Below, in pieces: positions 1 through 11,262 of a DNA stretch of 64,000 nucleotides. Source of the DNA: Pseudoips prasinana. Taxonomy: Eukaryota; Arthropoda; Insecta; Lepidoptera; Nolidae. The notes under the pieces were generated by a model. That model was not told where the DNA came from. It ran no database searches and saw only the letters and a program-made list of their open reading frames with translations. The stretch lies in the NCBI GenBank assembly GCA_951640165.1, contig OX621234.1:2485001-2549000 (forward strand), written 5' to 3'. Each line of letters begins with the position of its first letter. Position 1 is the stretch's first letter. The position numbers and the translations under genes are program-made.

Positions 1-160
1 TTTAATTTCTGAGCGTCTCCGTGCTTTGAAGGGAACGTTGAGCTATCAGTCCCGGTTGTAACCAGTAGGCAACTGTCGTTAAGCCATTTCAGAGCCCTAC
101 TGAGTGACTTGAACAACTCTGACATTGGAGTAACCACTGCCTATACGATGAACAAGTAAA
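1..160 (+). mobile_element. 5S-SINE, 3' part (cut by window start)
   Basis: This matches the tail of the 5S-headed SINE copies at 29836 and 35520, including the stretches GAGCGTCTCCGTG and CACTGCC.ATACGATAA. The 5S-like head lies outside the window. Confidence 0.6.
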
Positions 161-256
161 TAACGCGTTAGTGGCACGGTGCAGCATTGAAAGTATAACT
201 GTTAAAACGCTTTCAATTAAGTGGGCCCTATGTTCGTTCAAAAGGCAGTCAAATTT

Positions 257-520
257 GACGGTCACCGTAGCCTAGTTGGTAGTGCTCCTGCCTACGAAGC
301 TGGTGGTCCTGGGTTCGAAACCCGGTAAGTGCAAATATTTGTGTGATGAGCACGAATATTTGTTTCTGAGTCATGGATGTTTTCTATGTATTTAAGTATT
401 TATCTATCTATATAAGTATGTATATCGTCGCCTGGTACCCATAGTACAAGCTTTGCTTAGTTTGGGGCTAGGATGATCTGTGTGACATTGTTCCTAGATA
501 TTATTATTATTATTATTAAA
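257..520 (+). mobile_element. SINE-A, full length (tRNA-derived)
   Basis: The tRNA-like head has an A-box-like TAGCCTAGTTGG and a B-box GGTTCGAAACC. It is followed by a conserved tail (GTGATGAGCACGAATATTTG, then a run of TATATAAGTATGTATATCGTCGCC type sequence) and a (TTA)n end. The same unit recurs at 25495, 26454 and 37392 on + and at 43296 and 59600 on -. 5'-truncated copies lie at 5649 and 13809. Confidence 0.8.
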
Positions 521-729
521 ATAAATTTGCTTATATGGAGAAAGTGGTATTTTGTAGATTCAATAAGATATCAAATTTACCTTTTATTCATCTGTTGCAT
601 CTTTCCTCTCGGTTGCTGTATATTTTTTTGTGGATGTGATTTTTGAAAGGGACGGAAATGTGTTACAGGAAAGCGGGAAAGCGATGGCGGAGAGATGGCT
701 GTGAGATGGTGCCAACACTTTTTGCGTGG

Positions 730-938
730 TACAGTCAACAGCAAAAGTAGATGATCAAAGTCGGATATTCAATACTAATTATCATAAATTGCGACAAAAT
801 ATTGTGGTGGTGAAGAGTATCTAGTTGAAGTTGAGTGTTAAGTGTAAAAAATATTAACTAGTGAAAACTGCCACCCAATAGCATAATAAACTCAAAACTC
901 AGGTCCGATTTTGATCATCTACTTATGCTGTTGACTGA
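730..938. mobile_element. MITE with about 36-bp inverted ends, Tc1/mariner-like termini
   Basis: The left end (from CAGTCAACAGC at 732) is the reverse complement of the right end (GCTGTTGACTG ending at 937), with only a few mismatches over about 36 bp. The left end is preceded by TA and starts with CAGT, as in Tc1-type elements; the expected right TA is mutated. The roughly 135-bp interior has no coding sequence. Confidence 0.65.
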
Positions 939-1200
939 ACCTATAGTGTATGCGATGATATATTCCACCAATCACAAGTAATAATTATCCTGTGAGGGGA
1001 TCGAACCTACACTACGAGTCACCGATTACTTTAAAGTAGACAAGGAATTCTTATATCATCATAAAACTAATCTTATGAATGAATAACAATATAATTAAGG
1101 GAAGTTATTTGTTATGACATTTAAAAGCGGAGGATCTTTGGCTAGTGCTACCTAGTAATAAGTCTAATCCTAACTCTAGTCTTATATTGGGGTTCTTTAC

Positions 1201-3727
1201 TTATGTAAACAAAACTTAGGTAACTCTTTCTCAACGCAACTAAAAAATTATCTCTTAAAATTGGACGACATATTAATAAACCAACCGGATGGAAGATTTA
1301 TTATCTTAGGCGATTTTAATTTAAGCGGAATTTTATGGCCTAAAAGTGTTTGCGAAAGTTTTCTAACAGCAACTAATGTGAATACGGTCGACGAGCATTT
1401 GTTTGTGGATACGTTAAATACCCACGGTTTAAGGCAATATAATCACGTAACCAATTCAAACGGTAGAATTCTAGACTTGGCCCTCTCAAATATCGTGCTA
1501 ACCGTGACCGAATGCGAAGAACCCCTGGTACCACTAGACCCGCACCACAAGGCACTAATTATTAGCATAGAAACCGCCAATTTACCTCTCTTTAAACCAG
1601 CTACTCGGACTAAATACCTATACTACAAAGGGGACTTCGATGCGATTAGTTCCGACCTTCTAGCAGTTGATTGGTGCACTGAGTTGCGAAAATGCCGTCA
1701 ATTATTTTTACACTTACCTGAAGAAAACCATCGAGAAACATATACCTAAATTAAAAATATCTAACAACAATATATTCCCAGTATGGTACTCCGCTGCGTT
1801 AAAAAAATGCATTAAAGAAAAATACAAGTTTTTTAGAAAGTTCAATAACTACGGTAACCTATCCGATGGTGCCACGTATAAGCTATTAAGAGAAAGATGT
1901 AAAAGGTTGGAGACCGATTGTTATAACAATTATATTTCACTCGTTGAGGAATCTATTAAAAAAAATCCCAAATACTTTTGGTCTTATGTAAAGGCGCGTC
2001 GAAAAACCGCTTATATACCCGGCTCTGTACATTATAATCAAAAGTTCGCCACGAGTGGTGAAGAGATTTGCAATTAGTTCTTAGAATATTTTTACTCCAC
2101 CTTTTCACAGCCTTCGCATTACTCGCCCTCGTCTGTTCCAATATTTTGTGATAATGACTCACTGTCACATATCACAAATGTTCAGATAAGGACTAATGAT
2201 ATTATTAAGATTCTCAAAACCCTTGAACTCAAGTCGGCCGGTCCGGATGAAATACCCCCTGTGTTGCTGGTCAAATGCGCCAATGCTATTGCTATACCAA
2301 TCGCAGTGATATTTAATAAATCTTTATCTGAATGCACGGTACCATCATTGTGGAAAAGTGCGTACATCACACCTATACATAAGAAGGGTTCAAAGTCTGA
2401 CGTGACGAATTATAGACCCATTTCTAAGTTATGTATACTGGCTAAGATCTTAGAAAAGATTGTTCATACACAAACGTATGATGCTCTAACAAATAGTTTT
2501 AGCAGTGTTCAGCATGGTTTTTTGAAAAGGCGCTCGACTACATCAAATCTGTTGCTTCTAAATGAATTCATATCTGAGGCTATGAGTAAAGGGAAGCAAG
2601 TCGATGTCGTTTACACTGATTATAGCAAATGTTTTGATAGGATAGATCATAACTTGTTAATTACCAAATTACAGCTCATGGGAATTCAGGGTGACTTACT
2701 GAGATGGTTCTCGTCATATATATCCAATCGATCACAAGCAGTTGTGATAAACAATTATATATCCAGTTGGGTGACGGTCCCCAGTGGCGTTCCCCAAGGA
2801 TCTCTCCTGGGACCACTGCTATTTCTAATCTTTGTGAACGACATCGACAAGTCATTGCACCATTCTCAACTCCTATGTTTTGCGGATGATATGAAAATCT
2901 TCAAGGCTATCTCATCACCTTCAGATGTACTTGAGCTACTATCGGATCTTGATAGGTTGAGCCATTATTGTAGTCAGAACATGCTAGATTTAAACCACAC
3001 TAAGTGTTCGGTAATAACTTATAGCAGGCAAAAGAACATCATCCTCTCTGATTACAGTCTCCAGGGGCATAAACTTCAGAAGTGCAAAAGTATGAGTGAC
3101 CTTGGCGTAATCCACGACACTAAATTATTATTTGATGAGCACATCAACAAGATTGTTAAAAAGGCATATCAGGCCCTAGGATTTGTGATGAGGTTATCAT
3201 TTAACTTCAAAGAGGCCAAAACATTTAAAATTTTATATTGTTTATTTGTACGACCTATATTGGAATATGCCAGCCAAGTGTGGAATCCTCGTTACGACAT
3301 ATACACATCCCGTATAGAAAACATACAACACAAATTTATTAAATATCTATGTTATCGCGTTAATTATAATTCTGACGATTATATAAAATTATGTGCACAT
3401 TTCCATATGCTGCCCCTGGCCATGCGGCGTGAAATAGCTGACACAAAATATCTACTTAACATCTTGTCTGGTGCTATAGATTGCCCTGACCTGCTAAACA
3501 AAATAACGTTCGATATACCCACGAAAGTGGTGAGACACTACACTCCGTTCCATCTCCCTTTGGTATCCACAAACTATAGGCAAAATGCATTTTTGTGGCG
3601 AGCTGGCAACTGTTTTAACAGCCAAATTAAATTGTTTAATTTTGATATTTTTGTTGATAAAACCGAGACAGTGAGAAGGGTACTCAGCCTAGACTTTTGT
3701 AAAAATAAATTGTGTAAACGTGTTTAG
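1201..3727 (+). pseudogene. Jockey-like non-LTR retrotransposon ORF2 remnant (endonuclease + reverse transcriptase)
   Basis: The frame through 1261-1746 holds the C-terminal half of an APE-type endonuclease, with the LGDFN motif and a DPHHKALI segment in the place of the usual S-D-H motif. After a frameshift near 1670-1745 the other frame carries the linker, one in-frame TAG at 2075, then AGPDEIPP and a long intact reverse transcriptase (2261-3727). The RT has YTDYSKCFDRIDH, the PSGVPQGSLLGP block and the catalytic box as FADD (about 2876-2890). The C-terminal region with EYASQVWNP is typical of the Jockey clade. The element ends in (TAAA)n at about 3857-3880. ORF1 and the endonuclease N-terminus are missing, so the copy is 5'-truncated and dead as it stands. 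The clade assignment is by motif resemblance only. Confidence 0.85.
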
Positions 3728-3880
3728 TTGTTATAACTTAACTTTATTTGATCACACTATTGTTACATATGCAACTATCTATTCGTGAAGACCTTTTATT
3801 GGCTCTCAGGAACTACTAAAATTGCATATGATTGTCACTATTTGCTGTTGGTCTTCCTAAATAAATAAATAAATAAAAAC

Positions 3881-4223
3881 ACTTCCTTTCTTTAAGTAAA
3901 ATTAAGTTTTGGGGCCGAGTGTAAACGAAGACATACATATGTATAAACTCTTTTTCGTGTGCTGATTGTAAACGAAGCTCTTTCTTAGGCGACTCATGGG
4001 TTTCTTTCCTGATCATACTACTACAGAACGCCTGAACCAATCTTCTTAAAAATTGACACAGTGGTAGTGACCATACTCGTGAGTGCATATAGGTACATAT
4101 ATACATACGAGGAAAAGAACAGGCTGATGTTGGAACGTATCTAGAACAAGTTTGTTAGGTTCGTGTATTTGAAGCAATATGGGATATACCCGGGCTATCC
4201 GCTCCTTTACCCTACTCTATTAG
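3881..4223. other. unassigned AT-rich stretch
   Basis: No open frame with family resemblance, repeat partner in this window, or inverted termini was recognised. Confidence 0.3.
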
Positions 4224-4672
4224 TTCTGAGTCATCGTATCATATCATCATATCAGCCGAAAGACGTCCACTGCTGGACAAAAGGCCTCCCCCAAAGATCT
4301 CCACAATTGCCGGTCTTGCGCTATCCGCATCCAGCGATTTCCAGTGACCCGCACAAGATCATCGGTCCATCCTGTAGGGAGCCTGCCCACGCTGCGTCTT
4401 CCGGTTCGGGGTCGCCACTCGAGAACCTTTCTGCCCCATCGGCCGTCAGTTCTACGAGCTATGTGGCCTGCCCACTGCCACTTCAGCTTATCAATTCTTA
4501 CGGCTATGTCGGTTACTTCGGTTCGCCTGCGGATCCCAACATTTCTGACTCGATCTCGCAGGGAAACTCCAAGCATAGCCCTTTCCATTGCTCTTTGGGT
4601 GACCTTGAGCCGCCTGAGAAGGCCCATAGTGAGCGACCACGTCTCCGTTCCGTAAATCATCACTGGCAACAC
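4224..4672 (-). pseudogene. RTE-clade retrotransposon, C-terminal fragment
   Basis: The minus-strand frame 4672-4247 reads YGTETWSLT, then LKVTQRAMERAMLGVSLRDR, KWQWAGHIARR and WTDDLVRV..RWMRIAQDR. This is the conserved region that follows the RT domain in RTE-type retrotransposons. The 3' end (GGCCTCCCCCAAAGATCTCC on +) recurs at 27985, 49290 and 58285 (-) and at 15640 and 27700 (+). The RT core is absent: a 5'-truncated tail. Confidence 0.8.
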
Positions 4673-4764
4673 ACTATATTTTGAGTATGGTGGGGTATTA
4701 CAGGCTTGAAGTGAGAAGGGAGGTCGCTCCCAGCGTTTACATATTTAAAGATCCATAATCCGAA

Positions 4765-5105
4765 CGTGTTGGAGGTGCTCAGGCTAAGCGTCCCGGATGA
4801 GTTCGTGCGACGGCGGCGGCGGCCGGAGTTGCTGGTCGTGCCGCACGCGCGCTCGTGCCTGCTGCAGCGCGCACCGCTCACGCGTGCGCTGCGGGCGCTC
4901 AATACGTTGGCTCACAGCATTGGTATCTTTACGTGCACACTGAACGAATTCACACAGGCCGCTTATTGTGCAATTTGTATAGTTTAAGTTTTTATTATTG
5001 AGTCACCATTTTTGTTATTAATTTATAAGTATATAAGCTATTGAATTAGGTATTAAGTTCCTGTAATGATAGTTTATGTGTGTTTAAATAAATAAAATAA
5101 AAATA
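4765..5105 (+). pseudogene. non-LTR retrotransposon C-terminal fragment, GC-rich
   Basis: The frame 4766-4984 reads LSVPDEFVRRRRRPELLVVP, then a CLLQRAPLTRALRALNTLA-like segment. I read this as the extreme C-terminus of a retrotransposon ORF, followed by a short 3' UTR and an A-rich (AAATAAAATAAA) tail near 5088-5105. The local GC content is far above the surroundings. The family is uncertain. Confidence 0.45.
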
Positions 5106-5224
5106 TCTGAATTCATAAATATCGGACCCGCCTCGGAGGAATAATCAACGATAAAAGCAAATTGTCAAAGAGATTATTTATAGATTTAATTATCGAAATT
5201 TATAGTTTGAAATAAATTCCTACA

Positions 5225-5500
5225 TCTAGTCTGAATGGAATTCAATATTATTATGGCGGAACTTGTGTTTATAACGACGGTCGTGTTTCATTGCTACCAT
5301 CAGATCCAATGCGCCCCAACTGAGACGACACAGAGAAACAAACTCAGAGGGTTTTTTCTACTATCAGATTCTACACGGCTGAGATGCTCATGCGAAACTT
5401 ACTCAAGGGAGCATATAGGTACACGAGATTTGGTATACTTACTGAAGTTATTTAGAAGGCGAACACAGTATTTGTTCGATCGGTTGTCTGATTAAGTTTT
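5225..5500 (-). mobile_element. fragment of a dispersed non-LTR 3' region (family 'GATCCRRTG')
   Basis: It is homologous to 28640-28935 (same strand) and to 54420-54600 (opposite strand), sharing the order GGATCCAATGCGCCCCAACTGA, then a Y-rich block. The open frame 5235-5495 has no independent support. Confidence 0.6.
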
Positions 5501-5648
5501 TATTTTAGGTTAAATAGACTTAGGAAGAGAAAATTTAAAACGTCAAAATAACAGCATTTTTTTAGTTAAATTACTAATACATATATTAGTAATTTTGAGA
5601 CGGAACCAACAGTGCTGAAATATGTATACTTAGTAAATTAATAACATT

Positions 5649-5835
5649 ATTTGTGTGATGAGCACGAATATTTGTTTCTGAGTCATGGATGTTTTATATG
5701 TATTTAAGTATTTATCTATCTATATAAGTATGTATATCGTCGCCTGGTACCCATAGTACAAGCTTTGCTTAGTTTGGGACTAGGATGATCTGTGTGACAT
5801 TGTCCCCAGATATTAATGTTAATTTCCCCAGATAT
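5649..5835 (+). mobile_element. SINE-A, 5'-truncated
   Basis: It starts inside the tail at GTGTGATGAGCACG and runs to the terminal AGATATTA; the tRNA-like head is missing. Confidence 0.75.
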
Positions 5836-5861
5836 TAATTTTTATTCATTTTATTCTATAA

Positions 5862-6024
5862 CTAGGTGTGCCCTGCGGTTTTACCCGCGTTAATGTTTAT
5901 AAATTATAGCATATATACGCTATATTACAACAAAGTTTCATCAAAATCCGTTCGGTGGTTTTAGCGTGAGGAAGTAACAAAAATACACACTCACAAAACT
6001 TTAGCCTTTATAATATTAGTGTGA
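5862..6024 (-). mobile_element. Helitron-like element, family B
   Basis: Read on the minus strand it begins TCACACTAATATTATAAA and ends in a GCGG..loop..CCGC hairpin followed about 10 nt later by CTAG. It lies between A and T without a target duplication, as expected for Lep1-type non-autonomous Helitrons. Confidence 0.65.
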
Positions 6025-6178
6025 TTCCTTTATTTATATGGATTCTTAGAATGTATTTTATCAGATCTAAGTAGAAATTGATAAGTGCGCGTGCATCTAG
6101 CGGAACTTTCAGTTTGTTTAAGGCGAATAAAGGTCGAGATCGTCAAAGTTGTATATGGTATCTTTAATTTATAATCTA

Positions 6179-6499
6179 CTAGCTGTGCCCCGCGGTTTTA
6201 CCCGTGTGAAATTTTATAACTTATCATAGCTCTTCCCCCGTAGGTGTGTATAGTAGTGTAGGTGATAATATGTAGCCTATATGTTGACCCGACCTCTTAG
6301 TAATATTCATGCAACATTTGAAGTAAATCAATGCAGTACTTTTTGAGTTTAGCCCGGACATATATACAGACAAACACAAAAAATCTATTAACTATATTTT
6401 TGGATTCGATATCGATAGTAGATCACGCCACAAATATCCTTTTTAAAAATTATTCAATGTACAGTTTTGTCTTTCCTACTATTTTATTATATGTATAGA
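6179..6499 (-). mobile_element. Helitron-like element, family A
   Basis: The CTAGCTGTGCCCCGCGG end (3' terminus on -) and the far end TCTATACATATAATA match family A copies at 34384, 44274 and 50118. It has the terminal CGCGG/CCGCG hairpin. Confidence 0.65.
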
Positions 6500-6689
6500 T
6501 ACTAATATTATAAAGATGCCAGGATGGGCCGCTAGTCTTTATTATATAAGTATTTAAGTATATATAAGTATGTTTATAAGTTGTCTAGTTGCCTTAGTAT
6601 TAGTATTAGATATTGACCTATTTTTAAATTATAAGGGAAGCTTACTAATTAAATTTGAATTGTATAGCATTATTCGCAATGCAAAGCGT

Positions 6690-7016
6690 TTATCTAATCT
6701 CAAAAATGGGAAATCATAAATTTCATCCGGCGGGTCTCGAACCTGCACCATCTACCAATCTGGGGTAGGCGCTCTGCGTTAAGCTACGATCTTTCACATG
6801 CAACTGTGAACATATCAGTCGGCCATGTTTCTAGAAAACAAACCGATAGATAATACCTACATCCTTCGGAAGGGTGTTAGCAAGGGAATCCTAAATTTGA
6901 TCTGCCAGCGTGTATCGTTAGTAGCTTAACGCAGAGCGCCTACCCCGGATTGGTAGATGGTGCAGGTTCGAGACCCGCCGGACGATCAAATTTATGATTT
7001 CCCATTTTTGAGATAA
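6690..7016. mobile_element. head-to-head pair of tRNA-like sequences (long inverted repeat)
   Basis: Arms 6690-6786 and 6922-7016 are near-perfect reverse complements, separated by 135 bp. Each arm carries an A-box-like TAGCTTAACGCAG and a B-box GGTTCGAGACC within a T-arm-like stem-loop, so each looks like a tRNA-derived SINE head with a short tail. The pair could be two SINE copies inserted head to head, or a foldback element whose ends captured a tRNA-like sequence. Confidence 0.6.
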
Positions 7017-7626
7017 GCTTACTAATGTTTTAGGGTTTGTATCTTATAGCTTATTACTGACGGGGAAATGCTTGAAAGTATCAATCTTAGGCAACTGTTG
7101 GTCTAAGTTAACCCTTTACCAGGCTTTGCTATAAGTATTTTTCATTGCTTTTGGACCTTATTGCAAAGTGATAAGGTTGAAATTAATGTGGCCTCGTATA
7201 GTCCATAGCCTGTTTAATGGTTAATAGGTAAAGACACGAGCTGTGATCCGAACGGGCTATTTTGTCTAACTGCAGTAACCGCCCAAAGTCTACGTTCGTA
7301 AATCAAAATCGGTGTAAGTAAATAAAAAAAATATTTCTAATAATCAAGAAAATATCCGAACAATGTAAACGTATCAATAATGATAAAAACTTTTAAAGTA
7401 AACGGGTTTCTTTTCAAATTCTATCGTGTCGCATTGGCTAAACTAATTTGTGCTTTAAACCAGCTCAGAGCGGATACAACCGGATTTGTTTTGTTCCACT
7501 TTCGTTATTTATAGTGGGTGACTGAGGTTTTTTGCGGGTTGAATTATTGGAAGAGATAGTTTGTATAAATATTACACATGTGAAGGTATAAATTATCTTT
7601 TTGGTTTGTTGTCTACGTTACTAAAG
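7017..7626. other. unassigned non-coding DNA
   Basis: AT-rich, with no repeat partner or coding signature seen. Confidence 0.3.
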
Positions 7627-7934
7627 ATAAGTACAATAAAATCGTAGGAAAGTCAAAACTGTACATTTAATATTTTTTTTAAAGTACTTGGGGCGTGATC
7701 AACAATAGATATTGAAGTCAAAAATATAGTTTTTAGAATTTCTGTCTGATTGTCTTTATGTATGTCCGGGCTAAACTCAACAAGTACTGCATAGATTTAC
7801 TTCAAATTTTGCATGAATATTATTAGGAGGTCGGGTCAACATATAGGCTACATATTATCACGCTATCACCTACGGGGGAGGAGCTGTGTTAATTTATAAA
7901 ACTTAACGCGGGTAAAACCGCGGGGCGTAGCTAG
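7627..7934 (+). mobile_element. Helitron-like element, family A
   Basis: Body shared with the other family A copies (ATAAAATCGTAGGAAAGTC near the 5' end, CTACGGGGGAGGAGCTGTG inside). It ends GCGGGTAAAACCGCGGGGCG..CTAG at 7934. Confidence 0.65.
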
Positions 7935-7999
7935 TATCAAATAAATTATATTTAAAAAACGTTGTGTGGTTTCATGAATCATGTCAGCCTATTGACGCA

Positions 8000-8162
8000 C
8001 TAGGGTATTGGATCCCTGTGTCGCGGGGTACAAACATAATTGACGGACAGAAACATTCAGACTCAGACTAACAATTTATGGTGCACACAAATAGTTGTAC
8101 TAAGCGGTAATCGAACCCGGGACACGAAATAGTGAGTCGACTGTGCGCCACACGTACAGTTA
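8000..8162 (-). mobile_element. SINE-C copy
   Basis: Minus-strand tRNA-like head (GTGTGGCGCACAGTCGAC, then B-box region GGTTCGATTACC) followed by the tail with CCCGCGACACAGGG. It is homologous to 24108, 30288, 44165 and 53040. Confidence 0.65.
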
Positions 8163-8515
8163 GAATGCTGCTTTGTGAGCTTGAATAGAACATATATTTG
8201 TACAAATGTAGTACATTTGTACAAATATAAGTGCTGAATAAATTTTACTATTTCATTTTATTAAGTAAGAGAGAGATTGAAATACACACAGAGAGCGGAG
8301 CAGATATTGGACGGAGTTGGAGGCACAGTTGAAGACGATCGGTCAATACCAAGACTTGCCTTTCGTATGCATGCTTTTGAATCAAATTATTGCGACGCGA
8401 CTAGGGTTACCAGGTTAAAAAAAAAAGTCCGGAAAAAAGGCTTTTTCTCCTGAGATATTTTTTTGTTACAAATTTTTCTCCCAAACGTACTTAACAGTTT
8501 ACAAAAGTTACTTAT
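8163..8515. other. unassigned non-coding DNA
   Basis: It contains a small palindrome around 8206-8226 (TTGTACAAATGTAGTACATTTGTACAA) and otherwise nothing recognised. Confidence 0.3.
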
Positions 8516-8885
8516 CGTATGGGCAGTGATTACCCTCGTGTCAGAGTTGTTCAAGCCGCCCAGTAGGCCTCTGACATGGCTTAACGACTGTTGCCTAATG
8601 ACTACAGCCGGGACCGACAGCTTAACGTACCCTCCGAAGCATGGAGATGACCAGAACTTAAACCACTTTGGTGGTCACCCATCTATGGACTGACCGTGAG
8701 CCTAGTTGCTTAACCTCGCCTATCGCTTACGGACTGGTGAGAGCATCTAGCTATAAGCGCCTTACAGTGGTGTATCTGTGTGTGTGTGTGTGTGTGTGCG
8801 TGCGTTTGTGTGTGCGCATGTGTTATATTGCCACAGTACACCCGTCTATGGTCTGACCGCGAGCCTTGTTGCTTAACCTCGCCGA
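8516..8885 (-). mobile_element. 5S-SINE with expanded (TG)n and a second 5S-like head piece
   Basis: 8516-8750 is a complete minus-strand 5S-SINE: the tail GGGCAGTGATTACCCTCGTG leads to a head with GGTGGTCACCCATC, the complement of the 5S box C. A TG dinucleotide tract (about 8778-8820) separates it from another head fragment (GAGCCTTGTTGCTTAACCTC at 8850-8880). This suggests duplication of the head around the microsatellite. Confidence 0.6.
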
Positions 8886-9124
8886 TCATAAGTAAGTAAT
8901 TTTAAAAAAGGTCCTAAAATTATCGTTTTTATACACTGTGGATTTCGCTCATGCGTTGCACATTGCACTGAAAGCGCTGTGATTGGCGAGAGTAGTCCAG
9001 AATGAAAAGTTAGAAAGAGGATTTTCTACCATTGAGGCTCTATTGAAAGAAATTGAGTAACGGTGTCTTCAGTTCAATGTAATTTGAAGAGTGTTTTGTG
9101 GTGAGATTTGTGGGTATTTTATAA

Positions 9125-9510
9125 ATTGATAATTAAATCCGATAATTAGATCCGGTGGTAGCATTAAAGCGTCCGTTTACCGTCGTTTTAAACACAAGGT
9201 TCGTTATAATAATAATACTGAATTCATTACTTAATATAGACAGAAACATTCAGACAATATGTAGTAAAATATAAATTTCAATCATTAAACCTAAAGATAA
9301 TCTCCTTGACAATAACTTCATACAAGCAAGCTAAATATCACTACTATTATAAAATAAATTGTATAAATGTTTTAACATTCCGTGTACCTAAATATCTGTA
9401 ATATGCAACTAGAAATAATAACTGTATTACTACAAACATGTTCTGACTATTTACAAGCGCTTTTTTGAAGTCTACGTGAATAAAAACCTTTTTTATTTAA
9501 TTTTATTTAA
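9125..9510 (+). mobile_element. non-LTR 3' UTR, family 'GATCCRRTG'
   Basis: The end AAGTCTACGTGAATAAAAAC plus a T/A-rich tail is shared with 32415, 39495 and 54420 (+) and with 28365 (-). The AATAAA and A-rich tail mark it as the 3' end of a retrotransposon. Confidence 0.65.
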
Positions 9511-10633
9511 AGGAAAACCTTATAGATTCTAAGAGCAATATTTATGGCAGGATCTTAGGAAAGCCACAAGCAGGGCAAGCAGTGCGGCCACTTAATGGGC
9601 TAGAAAAATTTTATTAGTTTGCAATCAACACGTTATGAAGAAGTACAATTACTACCAAAGGATTTTTTTTTAGTATGTTTCAAAGTCTTTAAATTGAAGA
9701 AATCCATAAAATGTAAGCTGTGTTTTACTAAAGTCTAAAAATCCTAAGATTTAACGAGATTTGCAATCCTGAAAGATCCTGAGAAGAGCCCAAAAATCCT
9801 GAAATCTCAGGACAAATCCTACATGAGATATGGTAAGCCTAGATGCCTCTGCTACAGGGATGACTTTACGACTGTCAGTTTGAATTTACTGTATGTCAAT
9901 CGATAGTTGGCGGAGCTTTCAGGTGAAGAAAACAGTAAACACATCTTTTCGATTGAGTTTGCTGTCGAGATCTCATTTAAATACGTTTTAGTCATGAGAT
10001 AATTAAGGAGCATTTAATAATGAAATGAAATAATGAGATTTATTCAGCACTTGGGTATTAACATACACTTGTACTTGTCAAGTTCACAATGCAGTACATA
10101 AACATAGTCGAATACAGTATAAAAATTACAAAAATATAATTAGTCTAAAAAAATTAATCTATTATTTTGAAATTTAGTTGTATGATATATATATGTATTA
10201 AAATTAAAGAATTGAAGGCAATGAGCATTTGGCTAGCGCAGAAAGCTCTTAACCAGTAGCTTAAATTAAACGATTAATACCCGAGGCCACCCTTTTGGGG
10301 TTCGGGCCACAGCTCAGGGGGCCGCTGAAGCAAAAGGACAGAATTCTAAGAGAGGGTGTGATCAGTTGCACGGGATCACCGATGACGTGTTTAGGGGCCA
10401 AAGCGATCCTCGCCGCTGAGGAGCCTACCCTAGCTAACCTGCGGCTTTCTCTAGCTAGCTAATCAATTTACTTCAAAAGCTTTTGTGGCAATGTTTGCAA
10501 GTTAATTATGGATCTTCAACAAAGGATAGCCGTTTGAATCATTTTTTGGCTTGATAAAAGTATATCATAGACCATTGCGCGAAACCATTTCTATCAGGAA
10601 ATAGTATTCTTTGAAGTATTAGTTTATTATAAG
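9511..10633. other. mostly unassigned; short repeat pieces
   Basis: 10025-10110 (GGTATTAACATACACTTGTAC) has a partner at 11390-11455 and is probably the 3' end of a retroelement. 10240-10470 is a GC-richer segment with no recognised identity. Nothing coding was seen. Confidence 0.3.
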
Positions 10634-10808
10634 TCTAGCTGACCCTCGCGGCTTTACCCGCGTCAATCTTTATAAATTATAGCCTAAGCCTTATTCAGAT
10701 ATAAGCTATGCTACTACAAAGTTTCACCAAAATCCGTTTGGCAGTTTTTGCGTGAAGTAGTAACAAACATACACACTCACAAACTTTTGCCTTTATAATA
10801 TGGTATGA
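10634..10808 (-). mobile_element. Helitron-like element, family B
   Basis: CTAG at 10634, then GACCCTCGCGGCTTTACCCGCG (3' hairpin on -); body and far end (CACAAACTTTTGCCTTTATA) as in the other family B copies. Confidence 0.55.
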
Positions 10809-10844
10809 TTACTGCAATGCGTATTCATTGCAGTAATCATACTA
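10801..10844. repeat. short near-perfect hairpin
   Basis: Arms of 19 bp (ATGATTACTGCAATG and its complement) around a 6-nt loop, at the outer edge of the Helitron-like copy. Confidence 0.7.
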
Positions 10845-10969
10845 ATATTATGAATCGCCTTTACTTTTAATTAACTTCCTGTTGTGAATGTGTATAAACA
10901 AACCAACTCCTAAGTAAAAAATTATATAAAAAAATGATCATTAACTAATATCTGAAGTAATTGATAATA

Positions 10970-11262
10970 TAGACTTTAAACCGAATAGATGGTTTGGCCA
11001 TTTAGAAAGGATAAATGAAAGAAGATTGACCAAAGAAGTATACCTGGCCTGTGTGAATGGAACAACCCGAAGGGGAAGACCTCGTCGAACATTCTCTGAC
11101 CAAATCGGAGATGTTCTCAAGAAAGGGCAGGTCAGAACTACCCTAAACCGGCGAGCATGTATGAAGAATATAATGACAGTAATCGAAGCAAAAGACGTGT
11201 GCAAAGATCGTGACAAATGGAAATCCGTTGTCTCTGCCTACCCCTCTGGGAAACAGGCGTGA
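10970..11262 (+). pseudogene. retrotransposon RT C-terminal fragment (family 'RWFGHLERI')
   Basis: The frame reads [20 protein letters not shown], then [19 protein letters not shown], then [20 protein letters not shown]. This is the post-RT region of a non-LTR retrotransposon. Shorter diverged copies are at 16097-16375 and 23625-23740. The polymerase core is missing. Confidence 0.7.

Noticed and set aside
257..330. tRNA gene
   Set aside because: The A/B-box head lacks a full cloverleaf and is followed by a tail that recurs in every copy, so it is a SINE. The same applies to the heads at 19448, 30288, 32541, 47275 and others.
4344..4655. Plus-strand frames over the RTE fragment
   Set aside because: Shadows of the minus-strand retrotransposon reading, which has clear family motifs.
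5235..5495. 86-codon open frame with a hydrophobic start
   Set aside because: It lies in a dispersed retroelement 3' region that has no such frame in its other copies.
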